DNA of 64,000 nucleotides from Prochilodus magdalenae (GCA_024036415.1 JAMWET010000765.1:651001-715000), one strand, 5' to 3'. Shown: positions 1 through 12,537, numbered from the stretch's first letter. Made by a program: numbers and translations. The notes: generated by a model not told the origin, from the letters alone.

Positions 1-906
1 CATACGGCGTGATTAGGTTGCTCCATCATGGCAGTGGCTATAAATGAACACCGTCACAGCTCTGGTGCTGGCAATGTGAATTAGCGTGACGTTAGTTTAT
101 TCTACATAGCAGGAATTTTCTCATTTCTGCTGCTAGACTGGATCAGCAAGAAAGGCTCTCCGAAGGACCATGTGCCGAAGGAGTTCCCAGAGGCTCACAA
201 CCAGCCCGTTAACCAGCCAGGAGGTCTCCTGTATGGAATCGGTGATTTAATGAGATCTATATCAGCACTGAAACCGGTGGGTCTTACTACCAAGTCCAGG
301 TACAGTGGGGGAGAACATGGTATCTTGCCAACACATGGAATTTCAATTGGGAAATCTGGGAAACTCAATGGGGAAATCTGGGAAATTTAATTAATCAATT
401 CATTAAGAGACTTGCTCCACCATGTGGAACAGTGTAGGTTTGGGTCACTGCTGATTGTCAGAGCACTCAGAAAAGAGGAATGGTGGTATAACAGGTGACA
501 CACAGAATTCCCCAGCTGATTCCCATATAGGAAATAACTCATGATCAGTGACTTCAGTCTCAGCCATCATGGCACCAGGATGATCCACTTAGTGACGGGC
601 AAAGGCCACATACCCTGACTGTACAGGCCTCCTAACAACCACCAACACATAGAAGTCCACATAGCCATCGTCATGAATGCTTTCTCAGCATCTTGAAGGT
701 CTCACGGAATCACATCCCCATCCTCCTGCCTACGCCCTCACCAGCACACTGACTGCATCTGGGAACATTCTGTCACATCCCTCATATGATCTCCTAGACA
801 AAGGGTAACCCACAGGAACCCAGACCTTGGTTGTCCTACAGGAACATCATGAAGGATACAAAACAGACCAAATGGGACACATTCCTGAATTCATGTCTGA
901 AATGCC

Positions 907-1175
907 ACCCCTTAAAACACGTGTAGTGTTGCATATTGTCGCTGTTCAATGAAAACCATGAATCTTGTTTGATCGATTATTATTTTTTGGAATCAATAGA
1001 TTACGAGCTGCTGATCACATTGGGTATGACGAATGGATCACCAGAAATATCCAAACATGCTTGGAAAGATGTCTAGTTCCATTGACTTGCATTCAAATTC
1101 CTGTGAAGTTGCCATTTTGACTGTTTTTCTTTGGATAGCGACGATATACATACGCATTTCTGCTCCGGCATATGT
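907..1175. repeat. Dispersed repeat, copy 1 of a pair
   Basis: Resembles 20045-20300 over most of its length: both share ccattgacttgcatt/ccattgacttacatt, gaagttgccattttg-like and tgtttttctttgga blocks in the same order. No termini or coding part recognised. Confidence 0.5.
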
Positions 1176-3184
1176 CCAGTACATGACACACCTCATATGT
1201 ACATCCAGCCTGCTCACGGTTACTCTGGGCTATAGCTGTTCTGCCCCATTTACTCTGATTACTGTATGTACATATGCTGAATATGCGTCCGGTCTGAACA
1301 TGAACTAGCTCAGATGTTCCTTTATTAGCATTTTCACAGCACTGCTGGTTAAACAAGACCAATTCATATTTTCTCATTTATTTTTTGCACAATTTTGTGC
1401 AAACTGTATAAATATAATTTAAAATTTGTGTTTACACACAGAGGAATCTGTCTACCACATTTAACCCAGGCGTGCAGAGAAAAGCCCTCACTAGGGAACA
1501 CAGCCACCCACGCTAGATTAAATCAGACATTAAATCAGATTAAAACTGAAGTTCTGGATTAAATACATCTGTATTAGCAGTACCATGTTCAGACCACCGC
1601 TGTCGGTTCTTATGTCTGGTATGCAGTTTTGGCCATTTAGCCGAACGGTAGAGCTGGAATTTGTTGAAGTTAAACACACGTCTTGTTTCGTACCAGCAGT
1701 AAGGAGCAGAGAATGCACTGACTCTGAAGACTCTGCAACAGCCACATCGGTCACATTTCACAGGCTAGGCTGCAGCCGGATTGGTGTGAACGTGTGGAAC
1801 CCAAACACAAGCTCTCTTTAGAGGTGGGGGTGGTGGAGGTGTGATCCCGAGGTTAATTTTAGTACTAATAAGCAGAATTTAATTAATTTAAATGCCATCA
1901 CTGATTTAACTGATCTGATCGATCATTATTTAAAACTTAAGCTCTGAATTAAACTACACAAACTGGGTCAATATACTGAACCAGTCAGATTAACCAAGCT
2001 TCCAGGAGGTCACAATGGTCTTCTCTTTACTGTATTTCATTGTGTTCTAGATATGGGCTCATAAGGGGTTCTATGTATTATAGATTATGTGGTCAGAACA
2101 AGAGTCTTAGAACTGTTTAATGTGTTTATAACAGGCCTAATAGACACAAAGCACATGCTTTTAAAATGAGCTGGTTTGGTCACATGCTCTAACCAATTAC
2201 ATTGCCATTCTGTAAATGAGGTCACCTGATCACAAACGGTCATGTGACTACACTCAGAATGGTCAGTATGGGTCACTAAGGGGCTCCACGAGTGTAAGTG
2301 AAGCATAAACCTCTCTATAAGGAACATTACAGGGCTTATAGAGGGTTCATGACACATACACTACCGGCCAGAAGTTCAGACCAGTTAGGTTCTAGGTAAT
2401 TAATAACTCGTCACGCATAAGTAGACAACTAACTAACCAGAAATCGTCATGATCGGACACCTAGCTGTTATCAGATGCTGTCAGATGTCTGCTCGGGAAT
2501 GACTATTTCTGGATAGCACCTGGTAACAGCTAGGTTCTAGATAATTAATCATTCACCTACTTAGTGACAACTCCACTGACGATCAATAATATTAATATTC
2601 TACCTGTATCTGTCCTATCCCTGAGGTGAAGAACCCTACAGACATATCTTGGGTTCTGTGAACATGGTTCTTGTGTTCCAGCTTATTTGGTAATAAAAAT
2701 ATTCACATAAATAAGATTAAGCAGTGTGGAGAAGTAAATATAGGTTCTGTATCTCAACACTAAAGTACACATGATCAGGTCATTTATCAACTTTAGCACA
2801 TATACATTACAGAACCCTGTTACTGTATTCCAACACATCATATACTGCCTATCCTGGGTTCCATTAATAATACTTACAAGAGGTAGAACCTGGATCTAGA
2901 TCCACCTGGATTTGCATTACAGAGAAATTACATTCCATGGGGGGTTACAAATAAATACACCAAACCAAGTAAACCGGGACATGAAAGTCTGCCGATTCTG
3001 ATGCAATTCCAAGATCACGGAGCAACCCTACTTAATGAGGCTGTGTAAGTGGTGTTGCTGTTGTTGTTTGCTTATTGATCTTGTTTACTGATTAATGAAT
3101 ATGATTTACATAAACGCATCATTGGCCACTCCCATTTCCAGAGTCACATTCCCGTTTGTGTGCTGGGGGTGCTGGCTGCGATTT

Positions 3185-3363
3185 TATAAAAGGAGTCCTT
3201 CCCAGTCAGGAGTCAGCTACAGGTGAGACAGCACAAGCACCTTCAGAGCAGTCAGCAGTCCTGTCCACAGCCCATGAAGAAGGCTTATCCAAAGTCAGAG
3301 GGCAGATCTGACACCCCACACACTTTCACACTCTCAGGTCAGGACCTTGGGAATGTCTGCTGA
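3185..3363 (+). promoter_or_regulatory. TATA-like box with downstream 30-codon open frame
   Basis: TATAAAAGG at 3185-3193, then about 85 bases later an ATG (3274) opening 29 codons (MKKAYPKSEG...) to TGA at 3361. A CTCTCAG|gtcagg donor-like site sits inside. No protein family recognised; could be chance or a relic. Confidence 0.2.
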
Positions 3364-3539
3364 TTGCCGGGGAGGACTTCGGATTAGAACATTGTGAATA
3401 ACTGCCAGAGTGCGAGAAAGAGAGGGAGAGGGAGTCATAGGACGTGAAAGACGACCTAGAGTGTGTCCTCTAGCTGTACCCTGCTCCTTATCGCTGGTAT
3501 GCACCACTTACACTATGAAGACATATGGAACCAACTCTG

Positions 3540-3790
3540 GCCCAACAACCCAAGGCTCACACCAGCAATGGCTAAAATTCCAGTCTACAGAGAATTCTCC
3601 TCGGAACTGTGCCAGGGAGGGCACCCACCAAATCTGGACCAACTGACTAATTCTTTGATGTAAAAGTGTTTGAACATTGATGTGGCTACGTCCAGAAACT
3701 TGTCCAGTACATGCCAAATCCAATCACAGCAGTTACTGGTACTGGTTTAGATGTTACAAAATGGCAGGTATGGTTCTGTCACAATGCGCG
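3540..3790 (+). repeat. Dispersed retroposon-like repeat, family C, copy 1
   Basis: Shares blocks such as aattctcctcggaactg, gaacattgatgtggc and caaatccaatcacagc with 32750-33070 and 58365-58890. The third copy ends in an AATAAAACTGAATC tail with TCTAA repeats, which suggests a LINE or SINE 3' end. Confidence 0.55.
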
Positions 3791-3845
3791 GCTAATGTCC
3801 GATGAACTAATAAGCTAGTGCCCAAAGTGTTCCATGGGCTATGAC

Positions 3846-3880
3846 AGACTAATGCTACGTTATAGTATTAGCATTAGTCT
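3846..3880. repeat. Small inverted repeat
   Basis: Arms agactaatgct (3846-3856) and agcattagtct (3870-3880), 11 bp perfect with a 13-base spacer. No known role. Confidence 0.7.
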
Positions 3881-5659
3881 ATAGTAAAACGCTTGTTGAC
3901 ATATGCATATTGCCAATACATGACTTAAGCATGCAGTGCCATACGCACCACAGACACGCACCGGGCGCTACCCCAGGCGATACCCCGCACACACGCCGAG
4001 TTCACCCTGACTGCATGAAGCTGTTAGTGTAATTAACAAGATGATGTTTATTAGAGAGAGTGCATCATCCTGACTTAAGCATGCAGAGAGCTGCCTTTAG
4101 GGCAGTGCTCTCCAAACGAGTCCTGGAGCGCTACTTACCTGCAGAGTTCCAACCTGTATCCAATAAGCTGCCCTTCCCCCTTACTGAACTCCAATACATC
4201 CGATCCAACCCATCACAGACATGGGAAAGGCTCTACAGACAAGAAGCTTTCCAAGACTAGGATTGGAGACCACGGCTTCACCCTGCATTTACACTAGAGC
4301 GACTAGCGGCCAGTCATTCCCTCATGGGAGTATGTGATTGGTAGCCACGATTTCGCAGCAAGCGACAAGTGACAGAGCAACAAAACGACTTTATGTAAAT
4401 TAATTTTGACGCAGTTAAGTGACATTGTAAATGTCTGACTCCAACAAACTGTTTGGGCCAATCATCCCACGAGTGTTTCCAGCTCCTGCTCTCTGAACTT
4501 TTAGTTCCTACCAGCGTTTGGTTCCAGTTCTCAGCAGTGTGGAGGTGAACAAGGAAAAGCCCATAACTCAATATCTTTCCCCAGTTTACATGATGCGTCT
4601 TTGTACATATACATCTTTAGAGAAATGAAGTGCGGAAGAAAGTAGAGGATACTGATGGGGTCTCTGGTGGGGTAGGCCACTAACCAGCCAATAAAGCTAG
4701 CCTTGAATGCTAGCAGTTATGCGTCTATACAAATTTGCTAGTCAGCAATAACACGTGCTTTCAGAACCAGCTAGCTTTCCTGGACCCTGTACACGCCCAC
4801 ACGTGAGCAATCTCGAACACACCCACAAGAGACAAACTCGGGCCAACATAAGCGACTTCTCGCCTGCTAGTTTGAAGACAGGGTTAGGGCTTTGCTTGAT
4901 GTAGCATGTCAATCACGTCTGGATTTAGAGGGCAACTGCATCTACTAGCCAAAACGGCTTCAACAAGATGTAAACTCTGAGCTCCACAGATGTGAGACCG
5001 AGATGTGCTGTTGAAAGAGACTGATGCTGATCAAAACCATACAGTCCTTTTCCACAGTCAGAGAACCCCACACTGCACTACTACTCCAGACCAGGTACTT
5101 TAGAGCAAACCTGTTTTACAGTACGGTACTTAAGATGGTCCTGGAATCAGATTCAGCAAATACTTAACATCACACTGGTCCTGGGTCTGGTAAAACAACG
5201 GTACTGATGTGTCCCTACAGGAGACGATGCATAAGCAGACACCACACAGGAGTTTTAGGAGTGTTAAGTGTCTCTGTGCACATCATTCACATTATATATC
5301 AGAAGTGTTATGAAACTATAGCAGCTAGTTATATTAACAAACAAGGTCACAACATTCACATACACACACAACGCCTCAGTAATCACACCGTAATCCGAGA
5401 TACCTGGTTCAGTTCGGAGACAGATTACCGAAAGGTCCCGTTTTGTTTTCTACATGACGTCTACATGGAGGTGTAAATACGGGTGAGGTTCAGCATACCC
5501 CACTACAGCCCACGACAGTGGTGAAAAGCTGGCTGTATCAGGTTTACCAGGTTACTAAAAGAGCCTGTTCTTAAACAACCATAGAAGGAAACAACTGGTG
5601 CACACATGTAGGTTAGCAGAGAGAGTCAGTGAAGGGAGTCAAATTGTGGGAGGGATGGA

Positions 5660-6490
5660 TAAGGCCCAATCCCATTTCACCCCTCGCCCCTAACACTTAG
5701 CCCTACCCCTTTATCTAGGGGTAGGATTGTCCCAATTGTTGTTGAGGTGGAGGGGTGTAGAGCAAAGTGTTTTTCAAAATTTTTTCAGAGGCACTCTCCA
5801 AACAGAGTGTTATGAGAAACTTTCCCAGAATGCCCTGCAAATCTTAAAATGACCCATAAATGTACCATTTTCTTCGTAACACGCATAAAATCACTAGTAA
5901 CTAGCTGATGTCTCGGTCACTACCAAGAGGAATTTCCCAGTTCCACCTTAAATGGTGCACAGGAGTTCTGGTACCTCAGGTTGCTGCACCATTTAAGGTG
6001 GAACGGAGAAATTGGATCATAAAGCTGACGATTAAAAAGTAAGTTCAGCTTCATATCACCGAAGAATTCCTGGTGGTGTTAATAAATACTTGCCCCCTCT
6101 TTGGAGGCATAAGATGCCCTAAATGTATTTAAGCAGTGAGGAGCTGAACTTTACCCTCCACTGCTGTCATTGCAGACTGGCAGGGTCGCCTACAGACCAC
6201 CGCTAGCAGCCTGTTAATGACGTCAACGTTTTTTTCGTCCTCTTGTTTATTGGGTGACTCTTTAGATTAACTGATGGGTAAAAAAAAAAAAAAAAAAAGT
6301 TGTGAATGAGCTTTTTGTATGTTTATATAAAAGCCTCTCACTATGACATGACTATGACGTAATCGGTTCTTGAAGGTCGTCCCACTCTATAGGGGGGAGA
6401 TTTCCACCCCTACCCCTTGTAACTCTGTTCCAACGGGGAGGAAGGTTACCCTCAAAAACAAGGGGGTGGTGTAAACTTAAGAAACAGGAC
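5660..6490. mobile_element. Non-autonomous DNA transposon with C-rich inverted ends
   Basis: The left end (ggcccaatcccatttcaccc) and the reverse complement of the right end (gggccagtcctgtttc) are related, and each is followed by CCCCTACCCCT-type sequence. No transposase is present. A nested short palindrome is at 5939-6004. Superfamily not determined. Confidence 0.5.
5939..6004. repeat. Short palindromic element
   Basis: Left arm gttccaccttaaatggtgca and right arm tgcaccatttaaggtggaac are perfect 20-bp reverse complements around a loop of roughly 26 bases, probably a tiny MITE inserted in the larger element. Confidence 0.75.
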
Positions 6491-6645
6491 TGGCCCTTAG
6501 TTAGGATGGGCTTCCGTCTCCTGCCTATCTATGCTATACCAGTCAGAGCCCCTGGGCAGGACTCCTAACACTACTGCTGCCCACCCCTATACAAGGATCA
6601 GACTGTAAGTCGCTCTAGATAAGAGCATCTACCAAACACCTTCCA
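6480..6645 (+). mobile_element. SINE fragment with conserved tail
   Basis: It ends in gtaagtcgctctagataaga (6606 onward), the same tail as the SINE at 60945-61165, in opposite orientation. The head is degraded. Confidence 0.5.
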
Positions 6646-7309
6646 TATAAGACATGTACGATTTGCATAATCATGCATATGCATAGTTCAGATTAAGGAA
6701 TGCTTCCAAATATACAAACTAGACACCACATTAACCCCGACTAACGTCCCCTCATTAGCAGAACACGCTGTCTTACAGCCAGTAACGACTCCGGTTGCTC
6801 ACATGGTAAAAGCCACTCATCTCCATCTACAGCGAGTGGCATAACCACCGGTCACATTCTAAAGACACTTTCACTTTCAACTAACGTCCTCACAGGTCAA
6901 AGTCTCCTGGAAGGAAGTCATATGTAGCAGAACGCAGAACGGGGTCAGGAAAACTCTGAGTGCTCGGTCACCTGTGGATCATGAGCCCTGCACTATAATA
7001 ACGTACAGGTAAATTAGTTCACCATGCAGCAATAAAGCCCAAAAGGTATTTCAGGTAAACAGTCCAGGACATCACTACCATTAGGGCTCCAGTGAAACCT
7101 GTACACCGGCTGAAGCCTGTACAGCACAGGGCTAACTCTAGCATTAGCACACTCGCACAGCTGCTCCCTCCAGTATTTAGCACCACTGTTGGTCAAATAG
7201 GGTCTAAATAATTTCACTCCAATCCGCCTGTTAACATTTCTGGGTCTGAACCTCTACTGAGACGCCTGAGGTTCTTTCGTTCCAGCATACAGCGTCCTAA
7301 GCGTTCTGC

Positions 7310-8085
7310 CCATTAGATCTTTCCATGTGGTGAGAAAGAGAAGAAGAGGAGAGTCGGCAGATGTTACAATTCTTAAACCAGTGAAGAAACACACAGTTTG
7401 TTGTACATGGGCTCCAATGTAAGCTAGCTAACCTAGCCAGCCTAGCTAACGTTAGCACCCACTGGCAAAGCCCAAGTGGCCCCTTGTGTTCCCTTCAATA
7501 CAGCCAGATGACTTTATAGGCTGTCTCTCACTACTAAACCACATCTTCATGTTCTGGTTGTTAACTGTGCTGTAACTAGCGCTGCCTCGGGTAGGCAGCT
7601 GGCCCTAGCGCTGCCTCGGGTAGGCAGCCGGCCCTAGCGCTGCCTCGGGTAGGCAGCCGGCCTTAGCGCTGCCTCGGGTAGGCAGCTGGCCCTAGCGCTG
7701 CCTCGGGTAGGCAGCCGGCCCTAGCGCTGCCTCGGGTAGGCAGCCAGCCCTAGCGCTGCCTCGGGTAGGCAGCCGGCCCTAGCGCTGCCTCAGCTAGTTG
7801 AAAATCTTCATTAGGCCCTTTCTGACTAACAAGCCTGACAACATGAAGATAGCATGAAGGTTCATTGCAAGAAACACCTTATAAACCCCACAGACTATAT
7901 TGAGGAGACCCGTATAGGGCCAGTTGGAATTTTGGTGGTGGGTGGCAATGTTAGTTAGGCTAGATTAGCTATCTAACATAAAACTAATTAAACCATGTGT
8001 TTCTTTATAGGCATTCCTGTAACCCACCTTACCAACTGCCGTCTCTCCTCTTCTCTCCCTCACCACATGGAAAGATCTAGAACCA
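7310..8085. repeat. Long imperfect inverted repeat (foldback) with minisatellite core
   Basis: Left arm from agatctttccatgtggtgag (about 7317) reads as the reverse complement of the right arm ending ctcaccacatggaaagatct (about 8083). Interrupted matching continues inward for some 250 bases per arm, e.g. atcttcatgtt near the core on both sides. The centre is the 29-bp minisatellite. Confidence 0.65.
7577..7794. repeat. 29-bp minisatellite, about 7.5 copies
   Basis: The unit begins tagcgctgcctcgggtaggc and is followed by agccggccc with one or two variants per copy. It is GC-rich in an AT-rich setting. Confidence 0.95.
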
Positions 8086-8879
8086 TAACTGAGGAGTTTC
8101 TGGACTCCGGTCTGTTTAAAGAGTGGGACTCAGTGCAGGGGAGGCTATAGGACCCAAATGAGAAGGTCTCTTACGTCACAGATTATCAAGCAGATATACT
8201 GAATCGTAACCCCTGTATCATTACACACCTCATATCAGCAGGACCTTGCTAAGACACAGCCCTGCTCTCTTCATCACCACCTTCATATCTGTCATTCAGT
8301 TCACATGACTGAACTACAGGCAGCCTAGATCCAGGTCCATTTGCTCTGGTATAATCGGCAGGTTAACCCAGCAGTACACCGCCCACCCCACCAAATCTGC
8401 CTTCTAACATGTGGGTTAAACTGCTCACTGGGGCGTTTTCACTGTACAAGGTGAACGAACTGCTCGCAGATGATCATCGGTCTTGCTGACACGCAGGTCG
8501 TAGCCGAATGCTAACTGTTCCATCCAGACGTGCAAGTCATTCACTTTTGGTGCCTTCCCAAGCTCCACATACAGCTAGCATGACTCAAGGCGGCTAACTC
8601 GCTAGCTAGCATGAACTACATGACCAGCTTAATCTGACTGACCGCCGACAACCTTTAACTGACTAGCCAGAGTCTAAGTTAGCGAACTGTTACCCGGGCA
8701 AACTCAGACTTGCTGGATCATCTTACTTTGGTGGCATTAGCTTGTAAAACATTATACAGGGCTAAGCTAAAGTAGGCCTGCAAGGCCTTGACCTATTATT
8801 GGCCACCTTGATGACAGTGCAGTCACCTCTCAAGTGGCCAGCAGCCCGTGAGCTGGGAATAGCTAAAAATTCAATCCTG

Positions 8880-9540
8880 TGCCGTGGCAGCTCTCCATTC
8901 GCCCTTTGCGACAGGGCCGAAGCCAGGGCGCTAACCTAGCCGTTAGCATGCTAACAAGCTAAAGTCCTAGTCAGCTCCCACACGGCTCGCCGGGCCGAAC
9001 AGATGTCACACGGAGGAACGAGCAAAAGCTTTTCTCTGCTCGGTCCGCCGGTTTTTCTGAACGAGTTCGCGAAAACAACTGGCACTTTATCGACACAGAG
9101 GGGGTTGCAAAATTCATGGCGGCGGCCATCATGAGCCTTTCCCAATGCATTTCAATACAAAACATGGCAACCCGCGGATGAGGACTAGCCAGTGTGCTAA
9201 CATTCTCACCCGACGACGCAGCAATCCACCGTTTTCCACCTACCTTCATGTCGGGACATCCTACAGACAATGACACAGCCCCCTCCTCGGGCTCCCTTAC
9301 ACCTATTATACGGAAAGGTGCCGCTAAAAAACGAAATAAAAGTGGGACGCGGTCTCTTTCCTGTTTTCTCTTGAAGATGAATCCGGGGCTTACACTTCTT
9401 CCTTTCCCCCTCCCCGTGTGTCATGAGCCAGCGGCCAGCGTTTACTGACGGACCACCAGCAGGGGGCGCTCGACCCAACACAGCTCTTCTTCGCTGGCCG
9501 TCCAACCGGCGCTCACGTTCAAACCACACAGCTTAGTGGG
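8880..9540 (-). promoter_or_regulatory. kcmf1: CpG-rich promoter region of kcmf1
   Basis: CpG dinucleotides are far denser here than in the flanks, covering the coding start, the presumed 5' UTR (above 9259) and the start of intron 1. A YY1-like motif (GCCGCCATGAA on the minus strand, near 9111-9123) lies just inside intron 1. No TATA box was seen. Confidence 0.55.
9244..9259 (-). CDS. kcmf1: kcmf1 first coding exon (MSRHE-G), gene continues beyond left edge
   Basis: The minus strand reads ATGTCCCGACATGAAG then gtaggt: five codons (MSRHE) and one base of a Gly codon before a good donor. KCMF1, a zinc-finger E3 ubiquitin ligase, starts MSRHEG in vertebrates, and this tiny coding exon sits in a CpG-rich block, as expected for a first exon. 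No exon 2 (the ZZ-type zinc finger beginning VSCDACLKGNF) was seen in the 9.2 kb to the left, so most of the gene would be off the window. Only six residues support the name, so a chance match is possible. Confidence 0.6.
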
Positions 9541-9603
9541 GGTAGTTTGCAGGGAGGGGCGATACCACCGATCTGCCGGTCGATCACCCGATACCAACTA
9601 ATA

Positions 9604-10424
9604 CCGTGGCATACAAAAGTTTGGGCACCCCTGGTCAAAATGCATGGTAGGTTGGGCAGTTAAGCCAGTTAAAGATTAAATGCTCTCGAAAACATGAATG
9701 AATGATGAAACTCACTGTTCAGCATTTTAAGCAATATCGGTGTATGATTTTGTTTTTGTAGAATTTGACTTATTCAGAATCATCATTAGGAAAGGCCAGG
9801 TGGTGCAAATTCCAACGCTTTATAGACACTCAAACTCCTCTTACCTTCTCTGTAAACACAGCAGCCATGTGTTCTTTCTAGCACTCTGAACATGAACGAG
9901 GTTGAGACCCACAAAGCAGGATTTATAGAATAAGATAGCAGAGCGTTTTCAGGTTGCCAGTTCCTCAGTTCAAAATGTAGTTCAGAAATGGCAGTTAATA
10001 GGAACAGTGGAGGTCAAAATAAGGTCTGGTCTTAAACACACCTTAAAATACACAATAGACTACCTCAGGATGCACAGGCTGAAAGTTTCACCATGGCCCT
10101 CACTGTCCCCTGGTCTGAACTTCACTGAGGATCTGTAGATATACCTTAAAAGAGCATTCCGTGTAGAGCAGTCCAGGAATCTCAGAACTATAGGACTTCT
10201 GCAATGAGGAATGGATGAATAAAAATCCCTTACAGAAGTACTGAAGTACTTGCCAAAGGGGTACTAATCATGCAGGTGCCCAAAGTTTTGCTTTGGACCC
10301 TTTTCTTTTTTTGTTATTTTGAAAGTGAAAATGTAAAAGATAAAAATAATCATCTTCAAATGGCTTCACTGTTCACAGTATCAGTAATGTTAACCAGGGG
10401 TGCCCAAACTGTTCCATGTCACTG
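9604..10424. mobile_element. Degenerate Tc1/mariner-type transposon
   Basis: Both ends carry related inverted repeats containing agtttgggcacccctggt, bordered by TA on each side (9602-9603, 10425-10426). Inside are non-coding relics of a Tc1 transposase gene, e.g. atggcagttaataggaacag and ggtctgaacttcactgagga. At 821 bp it is shorter than an intact Tc1 and has no long frame. Confidence 0.8.
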
Positions 10425-10439
10425 TACCAAGAGTAATAT

Positions 10440-10506
10440 CCTGATAAATATGCCTTGAATTTCCCTCTGGGATCAATAAAGTATCTATCTATCTATCTAT
10501 CTATCT
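10440..10506 (+). mobile_element. LINE 3' tail with TATC microsatellite
   Basis: tttccctctgggatcaataaag followed by TATC repeats is a typical 3' end of teleost CR1/L2-group LINEs; only the tail is present. Confidence 0.55.
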
Positions 10507-10584
10507 AAAGTAATAAAACAAACTTTTAGAAATCATTTTAAAATAATATCACTTAACAAAGGTCAATGTAGAATGATCAGTAAT

Positions 10585-11105
10585 GCTTTCAGAAGAATCT
10601 CCTGTGGGCAGCGTCCTGGAGGCACTGATAAAGGACTAGAGGATGATCCAACAAGGCATGGTGCAGAAGCAGAAGAGCTATCGTCTCTGACTGTACATCT
10701 ACAAGGTGGAGCAGCAAGGTAGTAGTGTCTAATAAAGTGGACAGTGAGTGGACATAGTGTTTAAACACTCCAACAGCACTGCTGTGTCTGATCCACTCAC
10801 ACCAGCACAACACACACTAACATACCACCACATCAGTGTTGAGAATGCTTGACCACCCAGATAATACCTGCTCTGTGGTGGTCCTGTGGGGGTCCTGAGC
10901 ATTGAAGAACAGGGTAATAAAGTATACAGAGAAACAGATGGACTACAGTCTGGAACTGTACAACTACGGAGTGTCCTATATGGTCAGTGGAGCTGACGGA
11001 GTGAACAGTTAGTGTAGATCCAGGGAAGTGTAGAAGCATGTTGCTGAAATATAGATGGGTGTAATGGGGCACTAGTTGTAGTAAGGGTGGTCGGTTTAGC
11101 TGAAG
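10585..11105. repeat. Family-A dispersed repeat, copy 1
   Basis: Contains the blocks gtctgatccactcacaccag, gtggtcctgtgggggtcctg and cagagaaacagatggactac in the same order as other copies. The complete copy is at 51066-51590. Confidence 0.75.
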
Positions 11106-12537
11106 CATGCTGTTATTAGCTAATAATATTTCTCCTGCCCATTAGTCCATTTTTGCTTAGATTTACCTTTAATTAATCTAAGATTAATAATTCAGTGAAC
11201 TTTTGTTTTTAGCTTGACTTCAAAGGCTTTCTATGGCTAACATGACCTTGAATAAAATCCCTCTTCTGTCATGCTCATAGGTACGGTTTAGTTTTAAGGG
11301 ATATGCAGATGTGGAACAGTTTAAACAGTTTATTATGGTGAACAATAAGCCAGCACGTCCTCCACACACCACACACCAGGCTTTTGGATTTATTGGCCTT
11401 TATTTCTGCAGCTAACGTACAGTTACCATCTGTAATATTTAAAATGCGTCCTTCAACATAGAAACAGGCAGATAAACAAAGTCGACACGTCCGTGTTCTT
11501 GTACAACGTGGCCCTGAAACGGCCTCTAATATCATCATACGTTTAATACAGAGATACATAATTCATTATCAGTAAAATACGCTGCTTTTTTAAAAATACA
11601 GCTGCAGCAGATGGGTTAAACATTCCTACATGCAGAGCAACCCTTATAGAGGATATCCAAGGTACATTCCTTGCATGTCTTTATCAAATCATTCTCAGAC
11701 AGCATTCCCTGATACAGTACATAAAAAGCATGCTAGAAATACATTACATTCAAACATCTTTAAACTGATTACTGTTTTGGAAGATTATCAATCATTAAAA
11801 CTGTGTTTCATAGGCCGTTTAGCCTTAGATACAAAAGGAGAACCTCCTTTGAACATGGCGAATACTGGGTATTGGGAATATTAGGAAGTCTGTGTTTGGC
11901 ACTGGGGATAGGAGTAAGTGTTGTATTTCCCGTACAGACATCCTGATTTATACAAAAGTAAAAAAAAACGGAATTATCAACTTGCTGCTAATACAAAACA
12001 GTCCTGCTTTAGGTCCTGCTGATACTGTACTATACTTCAAACACTGTCCACACCATCGAATCCAGCTCCTACGATATGAAACACGTGTGTCTGATAAAGA
12101 GTAGAAACCTGGTTGACAGTAAGGCATCCTCCTTTGAAGCTCTGGTAAAGGTTCAGTCAGGTGATCACATGGAAAGCGTACTATTTATATCTCGATCAGG
12201 ATGTAATGAATATTGCATATGGAGCTAATCCGGTTTAGTTCTGTAGCAGAGCAGCTCAGTGTTACCTACACCGGTCAGGCCCAACCTAAAACGAGTCATC
12301 CGGTTGGCTGCAGAGTAATCAGTGATCACCTTAGATCTGTTCAGGGAAAAGCATTCGGTTCACCCAGTGGAACAACACCCCAAAGTGACTGTGCCCCCTA
12401 AACCACCCCACCCCACCCCACCCAAACCACCTTACTGGACCCCTGTAAGAGTTATACTCTGACTCCACTTCTAATACCTTGCAGCCACTTGATAAGCCAG
12501 TCTTAGACGACTGTACGGCCATTTATCCAGGTTTGTG

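Larger units (their letters stand above)
1..9243 (-). other. Presumed kcmf1 intron 1: mostly unannotated DNA
   Basis: Apart from the repeats listed separately (907-1175, 3540-3790, 5660-6490, 6480-6645, 7310-8085) and a TATA-like site near 3185, nothing coding was recognised in 1-906, 1320-3180, 3800-5640, 6660-7300 or 8100-8880. Short open frames here show no recognised family. Confidence 0.45.
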
